Assembly: GCF_002993335.1 (NCBI RefSeq)
Contig: NZ_PVNS01000014.1
Coordinates: 1 to 64,000, forward strand
Direction of reading: 5' to 3'
DNA from: Alkalicoccus urumqiensis
GTDB taxonomy: Bacteria > Bacillota > Bacilli > Bacillales > Salisediminibacteriaceae
DNA length: 64,000 nucleotides
Under the pieces are notes generated by a model. It saw nothing but the letters and a program-made list of their open reading frames with translations, was not told where the DNA came from and ran no database searches. A program made the translations under genes and the position numbers. Of this stretch, positions 44,696 to 58,843 are shown one piece after another; the first letter of the stretch is position 1, and each line of letters starts with the position of its first letter.

Positions 44696-45094
44696 TTACC
44701 AAACGTATGCGATAACTTCGCCGCCGACTTTCTTCTGGCGGGCTTCTTTATCTGTAATCACGCCACTGGAGGACGAGATGATTGCAATACCGAGTCCGCC
44801 GAGTACGCGTGGTACTTCATCGGATTTCGCGTAGACGCGCAGGCCTGGCTTACTGATTTTCTTAAGACCGGTGATAACTTTTTCGTTGTTCGCACCATAC
44901 TTAAGGAAAATACGAAGTACGCCCTGCTTGTCGTCTTCAATTGCTTCATAATCACGGATGAAACCCTCGCGCTTGAGGATGTCCGCGATTTCTTTTTTGA
45001 TATTTGAAGCCGGGAGTTCCAGGCTTGTGTGACGCACCATATTCGCATTGCGGATACGGGTCAGCATATCAGAAATAGGATCTGTCATGGTCAT
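44696..45094 (-). CDS. rpsH: 30S ribosomal protein S8
   Basis: 132 residues, [20 protein letters not shown], ending [28 protein letters not shown] eight bases before the first ATG. Confidence 0.98.
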   Translation of the reverse strand: MTMTDPISDMLTRIRNANMVRHTSLELPASNIKKEIADILKREGFIRDYEAIEDDKQGVLRIFLKYGANNEKVITGLKKISKPGLRVYAKSDEVPRVLGGLGIAIISSSSGVITDKEARQKKVGGEVIAYVW

Positions 45095-45124
45095 CGTAGT
45101 TACCTCCTTCCTGTTAACGGGGTT

Positions 45125-45310
45125 TTACCAGCTGGCTTTTTTGACGCCCGGAATTTGACCTTTGTGAGCAAGTTCGCGGAAGCAGATACGGCAGAGCTTG
45201 AACTTACGCAGGACACTGTGAGGGCGGCCACAGCGTTCGCAGCGAGTGTACTCCTGTACCGCAAACTTCTTCGTACGCTTCTGTTTAGCGACCATTGATT
45301 TCTTTGCCAA
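45125..45310 (-). CDS. rpsN: 30S ribosomal protein S14, zinc-binding type
   Basis: 61 residues: (M)[20 protein letters not shown], then [20 protein letters not shown] with four zinc-binding Cys. The start is TTG 45310, six bases after GAGGAGTG; the upstream ATG would add a non-conserved MKT. Confidence 0.96.
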   Translation of the reverse strand: MAKKSMVAKQKRTKKFAVQEYTRCERCGRPHSVLRKFKLCRICFRELAHKGQIPGVKKASW

Positions 45311-45340
45311 GGTCTTCACTCCTCTCTTTTGTCAGAGTTT

Positions 45341-45880
45341 TTATTTCTGGAACGGCATTCCAAACTGCGTTAGAAGCTCGCGTGCTTCTTCGTCAGTGTT
45401 CGCAGTAGTTACTACAACAATATCCATTCCGCGGACCTTGTCTACGTTATCGTAGTTGATCTCTGGGAAGATGAGCTGTTCACGGACACCGAGTGTGTAG
45501 TTTCCACGGCCGTCGAACGCCTTGTTGGAAACTCCGCGGAAGTCACGTACACGCGGAAGGGAAACCGCGATCAGCTTGTCCAGGAAGTCGTACATACGCT
45601 CGCCGCGCAGTGTTACTTTCGCGCCGATCGGCATACCTTCACGGACTTTAAATCCTGCGATGGATTTTTTCGCTTTCGTTACAAGGGGCTTTTGACCAGT
45701 GATCTGTGTGAGCTCCTCTACTGCTGTATCCAGCACTTTGGAGTTTTGTACAGCGTCACCGACACCCATGTTAACAACGATTTTTTCAATTCCAGGCACT
45801 TCCATAACGGAAGAGTAGTTGAATTTATCTTTCAGCGCAGGAGTGATCTCCTGATTGTATCTTTCTTTGAGACGACTCAT
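45341..45880 (-). CDS. rplE: 50S ribosomal protein L5
   Basis: 179 residues, [29 protein letters not shown] and the C-terminal [20 protein letters not shown] are typical. It binds 5S rRNA. Confidence 0.98.
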   Translation of the reverse strand: MSRLKERYNQEITPALKDKFNYSSVMEVPGIEKIVVNMGVGDAVQNSKVLDTAVEELTQITGQKPLVTKAKKSIAGFKVREGMPIGAKVTLRGERMYDFLDKLIAVSLPRVRDFRGVSNKAFDGRGNYTLGVREQLIFPEINYDNVDKVRGMDIVVVTTANTDEEARELLTQFGMPFQK

Positions 45881-45910
45881 TGAGTGAACCTCCTTTCAGC
45901 AGCAGTCTTA

Positions 45911-46237
45911 TTACTTGTCCAGCGCTTCGCCGGATTTTTTTGCAATGCGAACTTTTTTACCGTCTTCTGTCTTGAATCCAACGCGTGTCGGCTCATTTGT
46001 AGATGGGTCGATCACCATCACGTTGGAAACGTGAACCGGCGCTTCCTGGTTAAGAATTCCGCCTTGCGGATTCGCCTGGGATGGCTTTGCATGCTTCTTT
46101 ACCATGTTTACGCCTTCCACGAGTACGCGGGACTTGGATGGGAAGGCAGCTAGGACTTTTCCTTCCTTGCCTTTATCCTTGCCGGAGATAATTTTAACGT
46201 TGTCTCCTTTTTTCACGTGCAGTTTCACTTGGGACAT
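45911..46237 (-). CDS. rplX: 50S ribosomal protein L24
   Basis: 108 residues with an N-terminal KOW motif ([20 protein letters not shown]). Behind GAGGAGGTG. Confidence 0.98.
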   Translation of the reverse strand: MSQVKLHVKKGDNVKIISGKDKGKEGKVLAAFPSKSRVLVEGVNMVKKHAKPSQANPQGGILNQEAPVHVSNVMVIDPSTNEPTRVGFKTEDGKKVRIAKKSGEALDK

Positions 46238-46282
46238 GAGGGCACCTCCTCTTTACTCGATTGTTTCCGTTCTATATCGGTA

Positions 46283-46669
<387 letters not shown>

Positions 46670-46688
46670 TCAAATAGACAGATGTGCT

Positions 46689-46952
46689 TTAGATAATGAC
46701 TGCCTCTTCTACTACTTCCACAAGGCGGAATCGCTTATCTTTAGACAGTGGGCGAGTCTCCATAATGCGGACGACGTCATTCATCTTTGCAGTGTTGTTT
46801 TCGTCATGCGCCTTGAATTTCTTTGAATATTTAACGCGCTTTCCGTAAAGCGGGTGCATCTTATAAGTCTCAACAACGACGGTGATCGTCTTATCCATCT
46901 TGTCAGATGTCACACGCCCGACGTAGCTCTTACGATTATTTCGTTCTGCCAC
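46689..46952 (-). CDS. rpsQ: 30S ribosomal protein S17
   Basis: 87 residues; [20 protein letters not shown] and [19 protein letters not shown] identify S17. Confidence 0.98.
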   Translation of the reverse strand: MAERNNRKSYVGRVTSDKMDKTITVVVETYKMHPLYGKRVKYSKKFKAHDENNTAKMNDVVRIMETRPLSKDKRFRLVEVVEEAVII

Positions 46953-46972
46953 GGTAAGACCTCCTCTCAGGA

Positions 46973-47176
46973 CTATTCGTTCGTAATTCCGAGTTCACGT
47001 TCGCGCAGTACTGTTTTCGCACGTGCGATCGCTTTTTTCACTTCGCGGATGCGGGCTGGATTGTCTAGCTGTCCAGTCGCAAGCTGAAAGCGGAGGTTGA
47101 AAAGCTCTTCCTTCAGCGAAGTCGCCTTCTGTTCGATTTCTGCAGTGGTAAGGCTGCGGATCTCATTAGCTTTCAT
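46973..47176 (-). CDS. rpmC: 50S ribosomal protein L29
   Basis: 67 residues starting [20 protein letters not shown]. The start overlaps the rplP end by 11 bases; the longer frame from 47200 lies inside rplP. It sits near the nascent-chain exit. Confidence 0.96.
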   Translation of the reverse strand: MKANEIRSLTTAEIEQKATSLKEELFNLRFQLATGQLDNPARIREVKKAIARAKTVLRERELGITNE

Positions 47177-47600
47177 TTGCGTCACCACCCACTTCTTCAC
47201 GTTTAATTACTTTCGTGCGGATTGGTAGTTTGTGAGATGCCAGACGCAGTGCTTCACGAGCCACTTCCTCTGATACACCTGCTACTTCAAACATTACCTT
47301 CCCAGGCTTAACAACGGCCACCCAGCCTTCAGGAGCACCTTTACCGGAACCCATTCGTACTTCAAGCGGCTTTGCAGTGTAAGGCTTGTCTGGGAAAATC
47401 TTAATCCATACTTTACCGCCACGCTTCATGTAACGCGTCATCGCGATACGTGCAGCTTCGATCTGACGGTTTGTGATCCAGGATGCTTCAACAGCCTGAA
47501 GACCATATTCACCGAATGAAACTTCTGTTCCGCCTTTCGCTCTTCCGCGCATCTTTCCGCGGTGCTCACGACGGTATTTCACACGTTTAGGCATTAGCAT
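47166..47600 (-). CDS. rplP: 50S ribosomal protein L16
   Basis: 144 residues, [25 protein letters not shown] is nine bases from the first ATG and 15 from the second, so the first is used, matching the usual MLxPKRVKYR start. Confidence 0.98.
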   Translation of the reverse strand: MLMPKRVKYRREHRGKMRGRAKGGTEVSFGEYGLQAVEASWITNRQIEAARIAMTRYMKRGGKVWIKIFPDKPYTAKPLEVRMGSGKGAPEGWVAVVKPGKVMFEVAGVSEEVAREALRLASHKLPIRTKVIKREEVGGDANES

Positions 47601-47602
47601 GA

Positions 47603-48262
47603 TTATTCTCCTCCTTCCTCTGTCTGCGTTCCTTTCGTTGGAAGGACTTCACCCTTGTAGATCCAAGTCTTCACGCCGATTTTACCGTACGTTGTATCTG
47701 CTTCAGCAGTACCGTACTCGATGTCAGCACGAAGTGTGTGAAGTGGAACAGTTCCTTCGCTGTAAGTTTCATTACGTGCAATGTCAGCTCCGCCGAGACG
47801 GCCGGAAACCTGTGTTTTAATACCCTGTGCACCGGAGCGCATTGTGCGCTGCATGGACTGCTTCATTGCGCGGCGGAAAGAAATACGTGCTTCCAGCTGT
47901 CGTGCAATGTTTTGAGAAACCAGTGTTGCATCCATGTCCGGCTTTTTGATTTCGTTGATGTTGATGTGAACCCGTTTTCCAGTAAGCTTGTTGAGTGCTT
48001 TGCGGAGTGCTTCCACTTCGGAACCACCTTTACCGATAACCATACCCGGCTTGGCAGTATAGATCGTCACGTTCACACGATTTGCCGCACGCTCAATTTC
48101 AATCGTTGAAACGGAAGCTTCGCTCAGGCGGTTCTGCAGGTAGTCACGAATATGAATGTCTTCGTGCAGCAGCTCAGCATAGTCTTTATCGGCAAACCAC
48201 TTGGATTCCCAGTCGCGGATGACGCCGACCCGCAGTCCGTTAGGATTTATTTTTTGACCCAC
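47603..48262 (-). CDS. rpsC: 30S ribosomal protein S3
   Basis: 219 residues with an N-terminal KH domain ([18 protein letters not shown]) and [20 protein letters not shown] start. Two bases before rplP. Confidence 0.98.
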   Translation of the reverse strand: MGQKINPNGLRVGVIRDWESKWFADKDYAELLHEDIHIRDYLQNRLSEASVSTIEIERAANRVNVTIYTAKPGMVIGKGGSEVEALRKALNKLTGKRVHININEIKKPDMDATLVSQNIARQLEARISFRRAMKQSMQRTMRSGAQGIKTQVSGRLGGADIARNETYSEGTVPLHTLRADIEYGTAEADTTYGKIGVKTWIYKGEVLPTKGTQTEEGGE

Positions 48263-48264
48263 AC

Positions 48265-48606
48265 TTATCCCTCCTTCTTCTCTGTTAGAACAACTGTAAT
48301 GTGGCTCGTACGTTTGTTGATCCGGCTCGCGCTTCCCTGTGCTCTTGGGCGGAACCGTTTAAGTGTCATACCTTCATCTACGAAGATTTCGCTGACAACG
48401 AGGCTGTCCGGCTCCATTTCGTAGTTATGCTCTGCGTTCGCAATGGCTGAATTCAAAAGCTTCTCCACTACAGGGGATGCTTTCTTCGGTGTGTGATTCA
48501 GGATGGCGATCGCTTCGCCGACCTCTTTCCCACGGATAAGGTCTACAACGAGACGAGCTTTGCGAGGTGCAATACGTACTTGTTTCGCAACTGCTTTCGC
48601 TTCCAT
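48265..48606 (-). CDS. rplV: 50S ribosomal protein L22
   Basis: 113 residues; [20 protein letters not shown] and the beta-hairpin loop [19 protein letters not shown] that lines the exit tunnel (a macrolide-related site). Confidence 0.98.
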   Translation of the reverse strand: MEAKAVAKQVRIAPRKARLVVDLIRGKEVGEAIAILNHTPKKASPVVEKLLNSAIANAEHNYEMEPDSLVVSEIFVDEGMTLKRFRPRAQGSASRINKRTSHITVVLTEKKEG

Positions 48607-48628
48607 GATCTGTACCTCCCCTCTCTAC

Positions 48629-48907
48629 TTAGCGTTTTGTTTTCTTATCGTCAGACGCGTGGCCTTTGTACGTGCGCGTTGGTGCGAATTCACCAAGCTT
48701 GTGACCGACCATGTCTTCCTGAACGTATACTGGTACGTGCTTACGGCCATCGTAAACAGCAATCGTGTGTCCGATAAACTGCGGGAAGATGGTAGAACGA
48801 CGGGACCAGGTTTTGATAACCTTTTTGTTGCTTGTGTCTCCCTGTGCTTCTACTTTCTTCATGAGATGGTCATCGACGAATGGTCCTTTTTTTAAGCTGC
48901 GGCCCAT
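48629..48907 (-). CDS. rpsS: 30S ribosomal protein S19
   Basis: 92 residues, [20 protein letters not shown], with [20 protein letters not shown]. Confidence 0.98.
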   Translation of the reverse strand: MGRSLKKGPFVDDHLMKKVEAQGDTSNKKVIKTWSRRSTIFPQFIGHTIAVYDGRKHVPVYVQEDMVGHKLGEFAPTRTYKGHASDDKKTKR

Positions 48908-48967
48908 AATGGTACCTCCCTTCGTGACTGCGCTACGGCTCTCAGCGAGAACCGTAGGACAATCCCG

Positions 48968-49798
48968 TTATTTTTTACGGCGGCGAACGATATATTTGTT
49001 CGATTCTTTGTTACGGTTACGAGTCTTGTAGCCGAGTGTAGGCTGACCCCAAGGAGAAACTGGGGATGGACGTCCGATTGGTGCGCGTCCTTCACCACCA
49101 CCGTGTGGGTGGTCACTTGGGTTCATAACGGAACCACGGACAGTTGGACGACGGTTCATCCAGCGGGAACGGCCCGCTTTACCAATCGTTACAAGCTCGT
49201 GCTCAAGGTTTCCAACCTGGCCGACTGTCGCACGGCATGTGCCGAGGATCAGGCGGGTTTCACCGGAGCGCAGACGTACGAGAACGTACTTTTCTTCGCG
49301 TCCGAGAACCTGTGCTTCTGCACCTGCAGAGCGTACCAGCTGTCCACCTTTTCCTGGACGAAGCTCGATATTGTGGATAACTGTACCAACTGGAATGTCC
49401 TTCAGCTGAAGTGCATTTCCAAGTTTAATGTCAGCATCCTTGCCGGACATGATTTCCTGACCGACTTTCAGGCCTTTAGGAGCCAGAATGTAGCGCTTCT
49501 CACCGTCAACGTAGTTGATCAGTGCGATGTTCGCAGAACGGTTTGGATCGTATTCGATCGTAGCAACGCGGCCTGGAATTCCATCTTTATCACGCTTGAA
49601 ATCAATGATGCGGTATTGACGCTTGTGACCACCGCCCTGGTGACGCACGGAGATGCGGCCCTGGTTGTTACGGCCGGCCTTCTTCGAGAGCGGCGCAAGC
49701 AGGGACTTTTCAGGAGTGTCTGTTGTCAGATCCTGAAAGTCAAGCGACGTCATAAAGCGGCGGCCGTTCGTGGTCGGTTTATACTTTTTGATTGCCAT
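48968..49798 (-). CDS. rplB: 50S ribosomal protein L2
   Basis: 276 residues. [20 protein letters not shown] holds the conserved His region near the peptidyl transferase centre; [19 protein letters not shown] is near the start. Confidence 0.98.
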   Translation of the reverse strand: MAIKKYKPTTNGRRFMTSLDFQDLTTDTPEKSLLAPLSKKAGRNNQGRISVRHQGGGHKRQYRIIDFKRDKDGIPGRVATIEYDPNRSANIALINYVDGEKRYILAPKGLKVGQEIMSGKDADIKLGNALQLKDIPVGTVIHNIELRPGKGGQLVRSAGAEAQVLGREEKYVLVRLRSGETRLILGTCRATVGQVGNLEHELVTIGKAGRSRWMNRRPTVRGSVMNPSDHPHGGGEGRAPIGRPSPVSPWGQPTLGYKTRNRNKESNKYIVRRRKK

Positions 49799-49826
49799 GA
49801 GCTTTTCCCTCCTTCGCTTTTAACGT

Positions 49827-50117
49827 TTATGCTTCTTCAAAGAACTCAATGTCTTTGCTGTCTTCAGTAAGCTGTACAATTGCTTTTTTGCGCTTGCGCG
49901 TATATCCGCTGTAGCGGCCGAAACGCTTGAACTTACCTTTGTAGTTCATTGTGTTGACACCTTCAACAGTAACGCCGAAGATCTCTTCAATTGCAGATTT
50001 AATCTGTGGCTTTGTCGCTTTCGGGTCCACTTCAAATGTGAACTTGCGCTCGCCCATCAGATCTGCAGAGCGTTCCGTGATAATCGGGCGCTTTACAATA
50101 TCGCGTGCGTTTGCCAT
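49827..50117 (-). CDS. rplW: 50S ribosomal protein L23
   Basis: 96 residues; [20 protein letters not shown] and [19 protein letters not shown]. Start overlaps the rplD stop as TAATG. Docking site for trigger factor and SRP. Confidence 0.98.
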   Translation of the reverse strand: MANARDIVKRPIITERSADLMGERKFTFEVDPKATKPQIKSAIEEIFGVTVEGVNTMNYKGKFKRFGRYSGYTRKRKKAIVQLTEDSKDIEFFEEA

Positions 50118-50740
50118 TATGCAAGCACCTCCTCTACCTGCTTCACAGCGTCTTGAGTGATGACCAGCTTCTCGTGATGGAGAATATCCAGTACATTCAC
50201 CTGCGCTGCTGTCAGGGTTTTTACTCCTGGAAGGTTACGGGCAGACAGTGCAACAGCTTCGTTATCGTCCGCTGTCACAATCAGTGTCTTTGTTTCTGCA
50301 GAGAGACCTGCAAGAACTGCTTTCATTTCCTTCGTTTTTGGAGCTTCGAGGCTCAGCTCTTCTACAACGCGGATGTTTTCATCATTCACCTTGGAAGAGA
50401 GAGCAGATTTCAGGGCCAGACGGCGCTGCTTCTTAGGAAGCTTGTAGCCGTAATTGCGCGGTGTCGGTCCGAATGCAACACCACCGCCTACCCAGATTGG
50501 GGAACGGATGGAACCGTGACGTGCGCGGCCCGTTCCTTTTTGACGCCATGGCTTCTGGCCGCCGCCGCGGACTTCAGAGCGGTTCTTTGTTGAATGCGTA
50601 CCCTGTCGGCGGGACGCCTGCTGCATGATGACAGCTTCATATACTACGTTTTCGTTTGGTTCGATACCAAATACGCCTTCAGCAAGCTCGATATCGCCTG
50701 CCTGTGAGCCATCCTGTTTATACAGTGTAACTTTTGGCAT
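50117..50740 (-). CDS. rplD: 50S ribosomal protein L4
   Basis: 207 residues; the tunnel loop [20 protein letters not shown] is present. Starts [20 protein letters not shown]. Confidence 0.98.
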   Translation of the reverse strand: MPKVTLYKQDGSQAGDIELAEGVFGIEPNENVVYEAVIMQQASRRQGTHSTKNRSEVRGGGQKPWRQKGTGRARHGSIRSPIWVGGGVAFGPTPRNYGYKLPKKQRRLALKSALSSKVNDENIRVVEELSLEAPKTKEMKAVLAGLSAETKTLIVTADDNEAVALSARNLPGVKTLTAAQVNVLDILHHEKLVITQDAVKQVEEVLA

Positions 50741-50766
50741 GAGAGGCTCCTCCTTTCTCTGTTAAA

Positions 50767-51396
50767 TTAGTCAGCTTTAACTGCGGACTGTACAGTAACA
50801 TAACTCTTCTTCGCACCCGGAATGTTTCCTTTTACGAGAAGAACGTTGCGTTCTGTGTCTACTTTGACAACTTCAAGGTTCTGGATTGTAACTGTGTCTC
50901 CGCCCATACGTCCTGGAAGAAGTTTACCTGGACGAACGTGGTTCGGGTCAACAGGGCCCATCGCACCTGGTGAACGGTGGTAGTGGGAACCGTGGGTCAT
51001 TGGTCCGCGGGACTGATTGTGACGCTTGATTGCACCCTGGAACCCTTTACCTTTGCTGGTTCCGGTTACGTCTACAGCGTCTCCCTCTGCAAATACATCT
51101 ACCTTGACTTCCTGACCAACTTCCAGTTCCGCTGCATCAGCGTTGCGGATTTCCTTCACGAAGCGCTTAGGAGCTGTCTGAGCTTTCTCCGCATGTCCTT
51201 TTGATGGTTTGTTCTGGCTGACCGGCTTCTGGTCAAACGCACCGAGCTGAACAGCTTCGTAGCCTTCACCTTCTGCTGTCTTCTTTTGAAGAACAACGTT
51301 CGGCTCTGCCTGAATTACTGTTACCGGTACTGCTTCACCGGACTCCGTAAATACCTGGGTCATACCGAGTTTCTTGCCTAAGATTCCTTTGGTCAT
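50767..51396 (-). CDS. rplC: 50S ribosomal protein L3
   Basis: 209 residues, [40 protein letters not shown] carries the residue methylated in many bacteria. Confidence 0.98.
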   Translation of the reverse strand: MTKGILGKKLGMTQVFTESGEAVPVTVIQAEPNVVLQKKTAEGEGYEAVQLGAFDQKPVSQNKPSKGHAEKAQTAPKRFVKEIRNADAAELEVGQEVKVDVFAEGDAVDVTGTSKGKGFQGAIKRHNQSRGPMTHGSHYHRSPGAMGPVDPNHVRPGKLLPGRMGGDTVTIQNLEVVKVDTERNVLLVKGNIPGAKKSYVTVQSAVKAD

Positions 51397-51458
51397 CCGT
51401 CACACCTCCTGTTATTTAATAATATTAGTTTGTTTCAATCTATATGAAAAAAGTCAGC

Positions 51459-51884
<426 letters not shown>

Positions 51885-51906
51885 TTATCTGTGACCAACA
51901 TTAAAT

Positions 51907-51935
51907 AGTATACAGGGTTTTGCCTCTATACGCAA
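51907..51935 (-). promoter_or_regulatory. S10 operon promoter, proximal
   Basis: Minus strand TTGCGT, 17-bp spacer, TATACT. Confidence 0.75.
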
Positions 51936-51971
51936 CAACTTTTCTTGCTTTCCTACGGTCACACTTTGAAT

Positions 51972-52000
51972 AGTATACAAGCTCCCCGCGCTGATTTCAA
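51972..52000 (-). promoter_or_regulatory. S10 operon promoter, distal
   Basis: Minus strand TTGAAA, 17-bp spacer, TATACT. The bases after both -10 boxes are alike (TATACTATT), suggesting a duplicated promoter. Confidence 0.75.
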
Positions 52001-52110
52001 GGGGTTTTATAAAAATCCGTGCCACTGCCTCCGGATGCATAATTTTCAGTCTTTTCACGCCCCGGCTTTTTGGGAGAATCGAGTTTCTACCATAGAAATA
52101 TGTTCATGTA

Positions 52111-52926
52111 TCAGCTTCTCGTATAATGCAGCTCGACAATGAGCGGCGCCAGCAGATAAACCGGCGTGTGGCTGCCGAGATCTCTTCGCGCTGTGACGAT
52201 ATCCCCGCGCACTCCGCCGAACAGATTCATCGCTTCCAGCGGTATCCCGTCAAACTTAATATCGACACACTTCTCTTTTTCCTCGTCGAGCACCTGAAAG
52301 TGAATTCCGGTAAATCCGCCCTCGTTTTCTCCGATCCTGTGGCCCTCTCCATCATACAGCGTCGAGTACTGGCGCTTCACATTCCACAGGTTCATATCGT
52401 AGGAACCGATCTCCTCTCCGCTCGCTTCTTCATAGAGATGATACCGCTGCTTCCAACCTGCATCCTTATAAAGGCGGTAGAGGATACCCTGCTGATTGCT
52501 GACAAGAAGACGCTTTCTCAGATACCGCCGCAGACCGATCAAATGCAGCAGAAACGTTCCTGCTTTTTTCAATCCGGTGGTGTCCTCCCGGATGAGTACC
52601 ACGGCCTCTCCTTTCATCGTGAAGTACACATATTCCTTCAGCCAGTGAACGAACGGCACGAGAATCATCCGGCGCTGCTCTGTGAAAACGGCCGGTGTAT
52701 CCGGTACTGTCAGCTGAATCCGTCCGGCCCGCCTTTTTGCAGCCAAAGACATGCCGAGAGCGATGGGGATCCCTGCCGGAATGAAGAGCAGGCTGTTCCA
52801 GTATTGAAACGAGGGCCAGTTCAGTATGTAGAGTGCTGCAAGAAGAATAAGGCTTCCCGCCGTGCTGATTCCTGCAAGAAGCAGATGCGTTTTTGCTTTC
52901 TTCCTGTAAAACTGCTGTATATCCAT
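52111..52926 (-). CDS. Hypothetical membrane-anchored protein
   Basis: 271 residues with two N-terminal spans (about 15-37 and 43-62), then a soluble domain of about 200 residues with repeated beta-like segments (LLVSNQQGILYRLYKDAGW, GEEIGSYDMNLWNVKRQYSTL). The latter part recalls tubby/LURP-one folds, but this is only a resemblance. AAGGATGGG five bases before ATG 52926 sets the start. It interrupts the usual junction between tuf and rpsJ, probably as its own unit. Confidence 0.75.
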   Translation of the reverse strand: MDIQQFYRKKAKTHLLLAGISTAGSLILLAALYILNWPSFQYWNSLLFIPAGIPIALGMSLAAKRRAGRIQLTVPDTPAVFTEQRRMILVPFVHWLKEYVYFTMKGEAVVLIREDTTGLKKAGTFLLHLIGLRRYLRKRLLVSNQQGILYRLYKDAGWKQRYHLYEEASGEEIGSYDMNLWNVKRQYSTLYDGEGHRIGENEGGFTGIHFQVLDEEKEKCVDIKFDGIPLEAMNLFGGVRGDIVTARRDLGSHTPVYLLAPLIVELHYTRS

Positions 52927-53312
52927 AACGTCCCATCCTTTCCACAAATGTGCTACGCGTTTAGGAGGCAGCAGGTTTCATGGGAAAACAGCGCTCTGCC
53001 GGAGAGTTCCGAAACGAACCTTTCCATGGCGGTCTCCGTTCGCCGCGTGGCGGTCTTTCGGTCGACTATGGCGATCTTATGCGCAGGTGTGGCGATCTCA
53101 CTCTGAACCGACGACGGCTCTTATCCGTCAGAAAGCTGGCGAGTTCCTTTCGACATCGAGGCTGATACAGCGGATTGGTATTTTCAATAAAGCAGTCCAT
53201 CGCGGTCCATTTTTCCGCTCCCTGCACTAAAAACCAGACAGCAACCGCCCGCTATCTGACGGGAGCGGGGCACGGCTTGGAGCAGAGGGGCTCCCGGAGT
53301 TCCGGCGGTCGG

Positions 53313-53444
53313 TGGTCCGGTTTGGTACGGCACATGTTCCAATTTGGGCCGGAGATCTTCCGATCGAATGCGCTTGGTCCGGAGAAGGCCGATCCTGATC
53401 CGGTACAGGGCTGCGGTGTTCCGATAACGAGCCATGCTGGTCCG
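53313..53444 (+). repeat. TGGTCCG array, copy 3 (seven units)
   Basis: Motifs at 53313, 53335 (TGTTCCA), 53356 (TCTTCCG), 53375, 53396 (TGATCCG), 53417 (TGTTCCG) and 53438: spacings 22, 21, 19, 21, 21, 21. This matches units 2-7 and 9 of copy 1; one whole 21-bp unit (copy 1 unit 8) is absent. Flanks also match copy 1: CACGGCTTGGAGCAGAGGGG before and TGACATCAAACTGCCGCTTC after. Confidence 0.82.
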
Positions 53445-53724
53445 GTGTTTTTCGAATGACATCAAACTGCCGCTTCCAGGCACCGTCATCTACGAAAACT
53501 ACTAAGAAAAAGAATACGAGAATCTGTATATGGAATGGTTTACTGCTTTCTGCCTGCACCTGATGCTGAGCATGTCTTCGTTAGGAGAAGCAGCCGCACC
53601 ATAGGAATATCTGGTTTCGCACCGAAACTTTTAATGCTGCCGGCCTCGATGTACATACATGGAACACGACTCCGGTTTATACATTCTCATAACCAAAAAA
53701 ACCAGCAGAAACCGCCTGGTCTTA

Positions 53725-53797
53725 AAAGAAAAGGGAGGTTTGTTGGATAGGTTCCCGCTTCCTGCCTGCACCTGCAGCCGTGCGCGTTCCGGAGGGA
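53725..53797 (+). repeat. 73-bp dispersed repeat, copy 2
   Basis: Matches 5824-5896 over its full length with about seven differences. Confidence 0.75.
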
Positions 53798-54182
53798 ACG
53801 GCTTCCGGTTTCGGCAGGCAAAAAAGAAACGGTATTGCCTTATAGACATCGACCCTGCTACGGATCATCTGTTCTTCATCCTAATTCTAATACACTTCGG
53901 AGCGTTCGGCAGAGACGCCGGTGGGATCACGCGCAGTCGCCCGAAAAGCGGAAGCGCCCTGGTCACGAGCGACCAGTCCTGGAGGCCCTGCCGACGAAAG
54001 CTGCTCTTTGCTTTCTTCGGCAGGGGTGAAGGAACCTCGAGCGAGTGGGCGCTGCAGCTGGACAATGCTTCGATTGAAGAAGCATGGCTCCGCGCGGCCG
54101 CGGCGCATGCCAGAAGATCACTGCCCTGCGCCTTAAACCAAAGGCCGGCTCCGCTCATGCGCTGCAGCCGTGCAAATAGCGC

Positions 54183-54264
54183 CCGGCTGGAAGACAAGCC
54201 CACGGCAAGCTTCTGCCGAAAAGCGGAGAAGCTCTATCAACAGAAACAAACGGTACATGGAACA
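54183..54264 (+). repeat. 80-bp dispersed repeat, copy 2
   Basis: Matches 6237-6317. It ends 30 bases before the tuf terminator. Confidence 0.7.
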
Positions 54265-54293
54265 CGTCTCTCGCTTATTCATTTTCATAACAA

Positions 54294-54326
54294 TAAAAAA
54301 AGCCGCTCCGGAATATCCGGAACGGC
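54294..54326 (-). terminator. Terminator of tuf (str operon)
   Basis: GCCGTTCCGG / CCGGAGCGGC stem with mismatches and a run of seven T on the minus strand. Confidence 0.88.
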
Positions 54327-54341
54327 TTCTTGGCAGATCTA

Positions 54342-55532
54342 TTACTCCATGATGTCAGCTACGACGCCGGCACCTACAGTACGTCCACCCTCACGGATCG
54401 AGAACTTAGTTCCTTCTTCGATCGCGATTGGAGAGATGAGTTCAACAGTCATCTCAACGTTGTCCCCAGGCATAACCATTTCTACGCCTTCAGGAAGCTG
54501 AGTGATACCAGTTACGTCCGTAGTACGGAAGTAGAACTGTGGGCGGTAGTTTGTGAAGAATGGAGTGTGACGTCCACCTTCTTCTTTAGAAAGAACGTAA
54601 ACTTCCGCTTTGAACTTTGTGTGTGGAGTGATGGAGCCCGGCTTCGCAAGTACCTGACCGCGGTTGATGTCGTCGCGGGATACACCACGAAGAAGTGCAC
54701 CAATGTTGTCGCCTGCTTCTGCATAGTCAAGAAGCTTACGGAACATCTCAACACCAGTTACAGTCGTCTTAGAGGACTGCTCTGCAAGACCGATGATTTC
54801 TACTTCGTCACCAACGTTAAGCTGGCCACGCTCAACACGGCCTGTTGCAACTGTACCACGGCCTGTGATGGAGAATACGTCCTCAACAGGCATCATGAAA
54901 GGCTTGTCCTTGTCACGGTCCGGTGTTGGGATATACTCGTCAACCTGCTGCATGAGGTCGATGATTGCCTGCTCGTGCTCTTCGTTGCCTTCAAGAGCGA
55001 GAAGTGCAGAACCTTTAACGACTGGAATGTCGTCACCAGGGAAGTCGTACTCAGACAGAAGCTCACGTACTTCCATTTCTACGAGCTCAAGAAGCTCTTC
55101 GTCGTCAACCTGGTCTGTTTTGTTCAGGAATACAACGATGGAAGGTACGCCAACCTGACGGGAGAGCAGGATGTGCTCACGAGTCTGTGGCATTGGGCCG
55201 TCAGCTGCGGATACTACAAGGATAGCTCCGTCCATCTGTGCGGCACCAGTGATCATGTTTTTAACATAGTCTGCGTGTCCTGGGCAGTCTACGTGTGCAT
55301 AGTGGCGGGAATCCGTCTCATACTCAACGTGTGCAGTAGAGATTGTGATTCCACGCTCGCGCTCTTCCGGTGCTCCGTCGATCTGGTCGTACGCCATAGC
55401 AGTACCTTTACCAGAGTTCTTGTGAAGAACGTGTGTGATTGCTGCAGTCAGTGTTGTTTTACCGTGGTCTACGTGTCCAATTGTACCAATGTTGGCATGC
55501 GTTTTGGAACGATCAAATTTTTCTTTTCCCAT
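54342..55532 (-). CDS. tuf: Elongation factor Tu
   Basis: 396 residues. GTPase motifs [17 protein letters not shown] and [12 protein letters not shown]-terminal [20 protein letters not shown]. Delivers aminoacyl-tRNA to the ribosome. Last gene of the str operon, 116 bases after fusA. Confidence 0.99.
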   Translation of the reverse strand: MGKEKFDRSKTHANIGTIGHVDHGKTTLTAAITHVLHKNSGKGTAMAYDQIDGAPEERERGITISTAHVEYETDSRHYAHVDCPGHADYVKNMITGAAQMDGAILVVSAADGPMPQTREHILLSRQVGVPSIVVFLNKTDQVDDEELLELVEMEVRELLSEYDFPGDDIPVVKGSALLALEGNEEHEQAIIDLMQQVDEYIPTPDRDKDKPFMMPVEDVFSITGRGTVATGRVERGQLNVGDEVEIIGLAEQSSKTTVTGVEMFRKLLDYAEAGDNIGALLRGVSRDDINRGQVLAKPGSITPHTKFKAEVYVLSKEEGGRHTPFFTNYRPQFYFRTTDVTGITQLPEGVEMVMPGDNVEMTVELISPIAIEEGTKFSIREGGRTVGAGVVADIME

Positions 55533-55648
55533 GATCGAAATCCTCCTTACATATAGTTAAAGTTTTTTTATTTCTTTGGAGAAGGTGTACCGTGAAGATA
55601 TCACCTTCCCCAGCTTACAATAAATTTATTGCGGTGACAATCCTTCGC

Positions 55649-57727
<2,079 letters not shown>

Positions 57728-57819
57728 GTGTCTTTCTCCTTCCTGTGATTCGGGATATGTGGGCAGCGCAGACTGCTTATGCAGCCTGCATCTGCTTTAT
57801 AACGGCATACAGAAACGGC

Positions 57820-58290
57820 TTACCAGCGGTAGTGGGCAAACGCTTTGTTGGCTTCTGCCATTTTGTGTGTTTCTTCGCGCTTTTTAACCGCTGCGCCTGT
57901 GTTGTTTGCTGCATCCAGAATCTCGTTTGCCAGACGCTCTTCCATGGTTTTTTCACCACGGAGACGAGCGTAGTTTACGAGCCAGCGGAGACCGAGTGTT
58001 GTACGGCGCTCCGGCTTTACTTCAATCGGTACCTGGTAGTTTGCACCACCGACACGGCGTGCTTTTACTTCCAGAACCGGCATGATGTTCTTCAGCGCTT
58101 CTTCAAATACTTCCTGAGGATCCTTTCCGGAACGCTCACGGACTAAGTCAAAAGCGTTATAAAGAGATTTCTGTGCAACACCTTTCTTACCGTCGATCAT
58201 GATACGGTTAATCAGGCGTGTCACAAGCTTTGATTTATAGATAGGATCTGCTAATACATCGCGGCGAGCTACTGGTCCTTTACGAGGCAT
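57820..58290 (-). CDS. rpsG: 30S ribosomal protein S7
   Basis: 156 residues, [20 protein letters not shown], ending [21 protein letters not shown]-type tail ([14 protein letters not shown]). Main assembly protein of the 30S head. Confidence 0.98.
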   Translation of the reverse strand: MPRKGPVARRDVLADPIYKSKLVTRLINRIMIDGKKGVAQKSLYNAFDLVRERSGKDPQEVFEEALKNIMPVLEVKARRVGGANYQVPIEVKPERRTTLGLRWLVNYARLRGEKTMEERLANEILDAANNTGAAVKKREETHKMAEANKAFAHYRW

Positions 58291-58324
58291 TAAGGTCCCT
58301 CCTTTCAGTTATAATAGAAAGCAA

Positions 58325-58738
58325 TTATTTTTTCGGTCGCTTTGTACCGTACTTGGAACGGCTCTGCATCCGTCCTTCAACGCCTGCTGTATCCAGCGCG
58401 CCGCGGACGATGTGGTAGCGGACACCCGGAAGGTCCTTTACTCGGCCTCCACGGATCAGAACAACACTGTGCTCCTGCAGGTTGTGTCCAATACCAGGAA
58501 TGTATGCAGTTACCTCGATCTGGTTTGTCAGACGTACACGCGCATACTTACGAAGGGCCGAGTTCGGCTTCTTCGGTGTCATGGTACCGACACGTGTGCA
58601 GACACCGCGCTTCTGCGGAGAATCCTCATCTGTCTGACGCTTCTTGTAGCTGTTGTAGCCTTTGTTCAGAGCAGGTGAGTCTGACTTCTGCATTTTGGAC
58701 TTACGTCCTTTTTTCACCAATTGGTTAATTGTTGGCAT
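58325..58738 (-). CDS. rpsL: 30S ribosomal protein S12
   Basis: 137 residues, [20 protein letters not shown]. The streptomycin-related segment [17 protein letters not shown] is wild type in form (Lys after the second Pro). First ribosomal gene of the str operon. Confidence 0.98.
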   Translation of the reverse strand: MPTINQLVKKGRKSKMQKSDSPALNKGYNSYKKRQTDEDSPQKRGVCTRVGTMTPKKPNSALRKYARVRLTNQIEVTAYIPGIGHNLQEHSVVLIRGGRVKDLPGVRYHIVRGALDTAGVEGRMQSRSKYGTKRPKK

Positions 58739-58843
58739 CGGTTGTGCCTCCCTTCTTTACTTAATCATACAAGCCCACTGGTCCAGGTGGTTCACAAATG
58801 GGTAAAAGGAAAGTCTTTGCTGTTAAGCCAGCAAAAACTTTTT

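Larger units (their letters stand above)
52927..54293. other. Gene-free repeat region R3
   Basis: About 1.4 kb between the membrane-protein gene and the tuf terminator. Open frames here lack ribosome sites and overlap repeats. Contents seen: the third TGGTCCG array, a copy of the 73-bp block and a copy of the 80-bp block. The left part (52948-53200) and 53830-54180 show nothing recognisable. Confidence 0.65.

Noticed and set aside
53535-53750. Short open frames in region R3 as genes
   Set aside because: No ribosome sites; they overlap dispersed repeats that also occur in R1 in other frames.
54330-55556. 408-codon plus-strand open frame opposite tuf
   Set aside because: Antisense shadow of tuf; no ribosome site and no recognisable domain.
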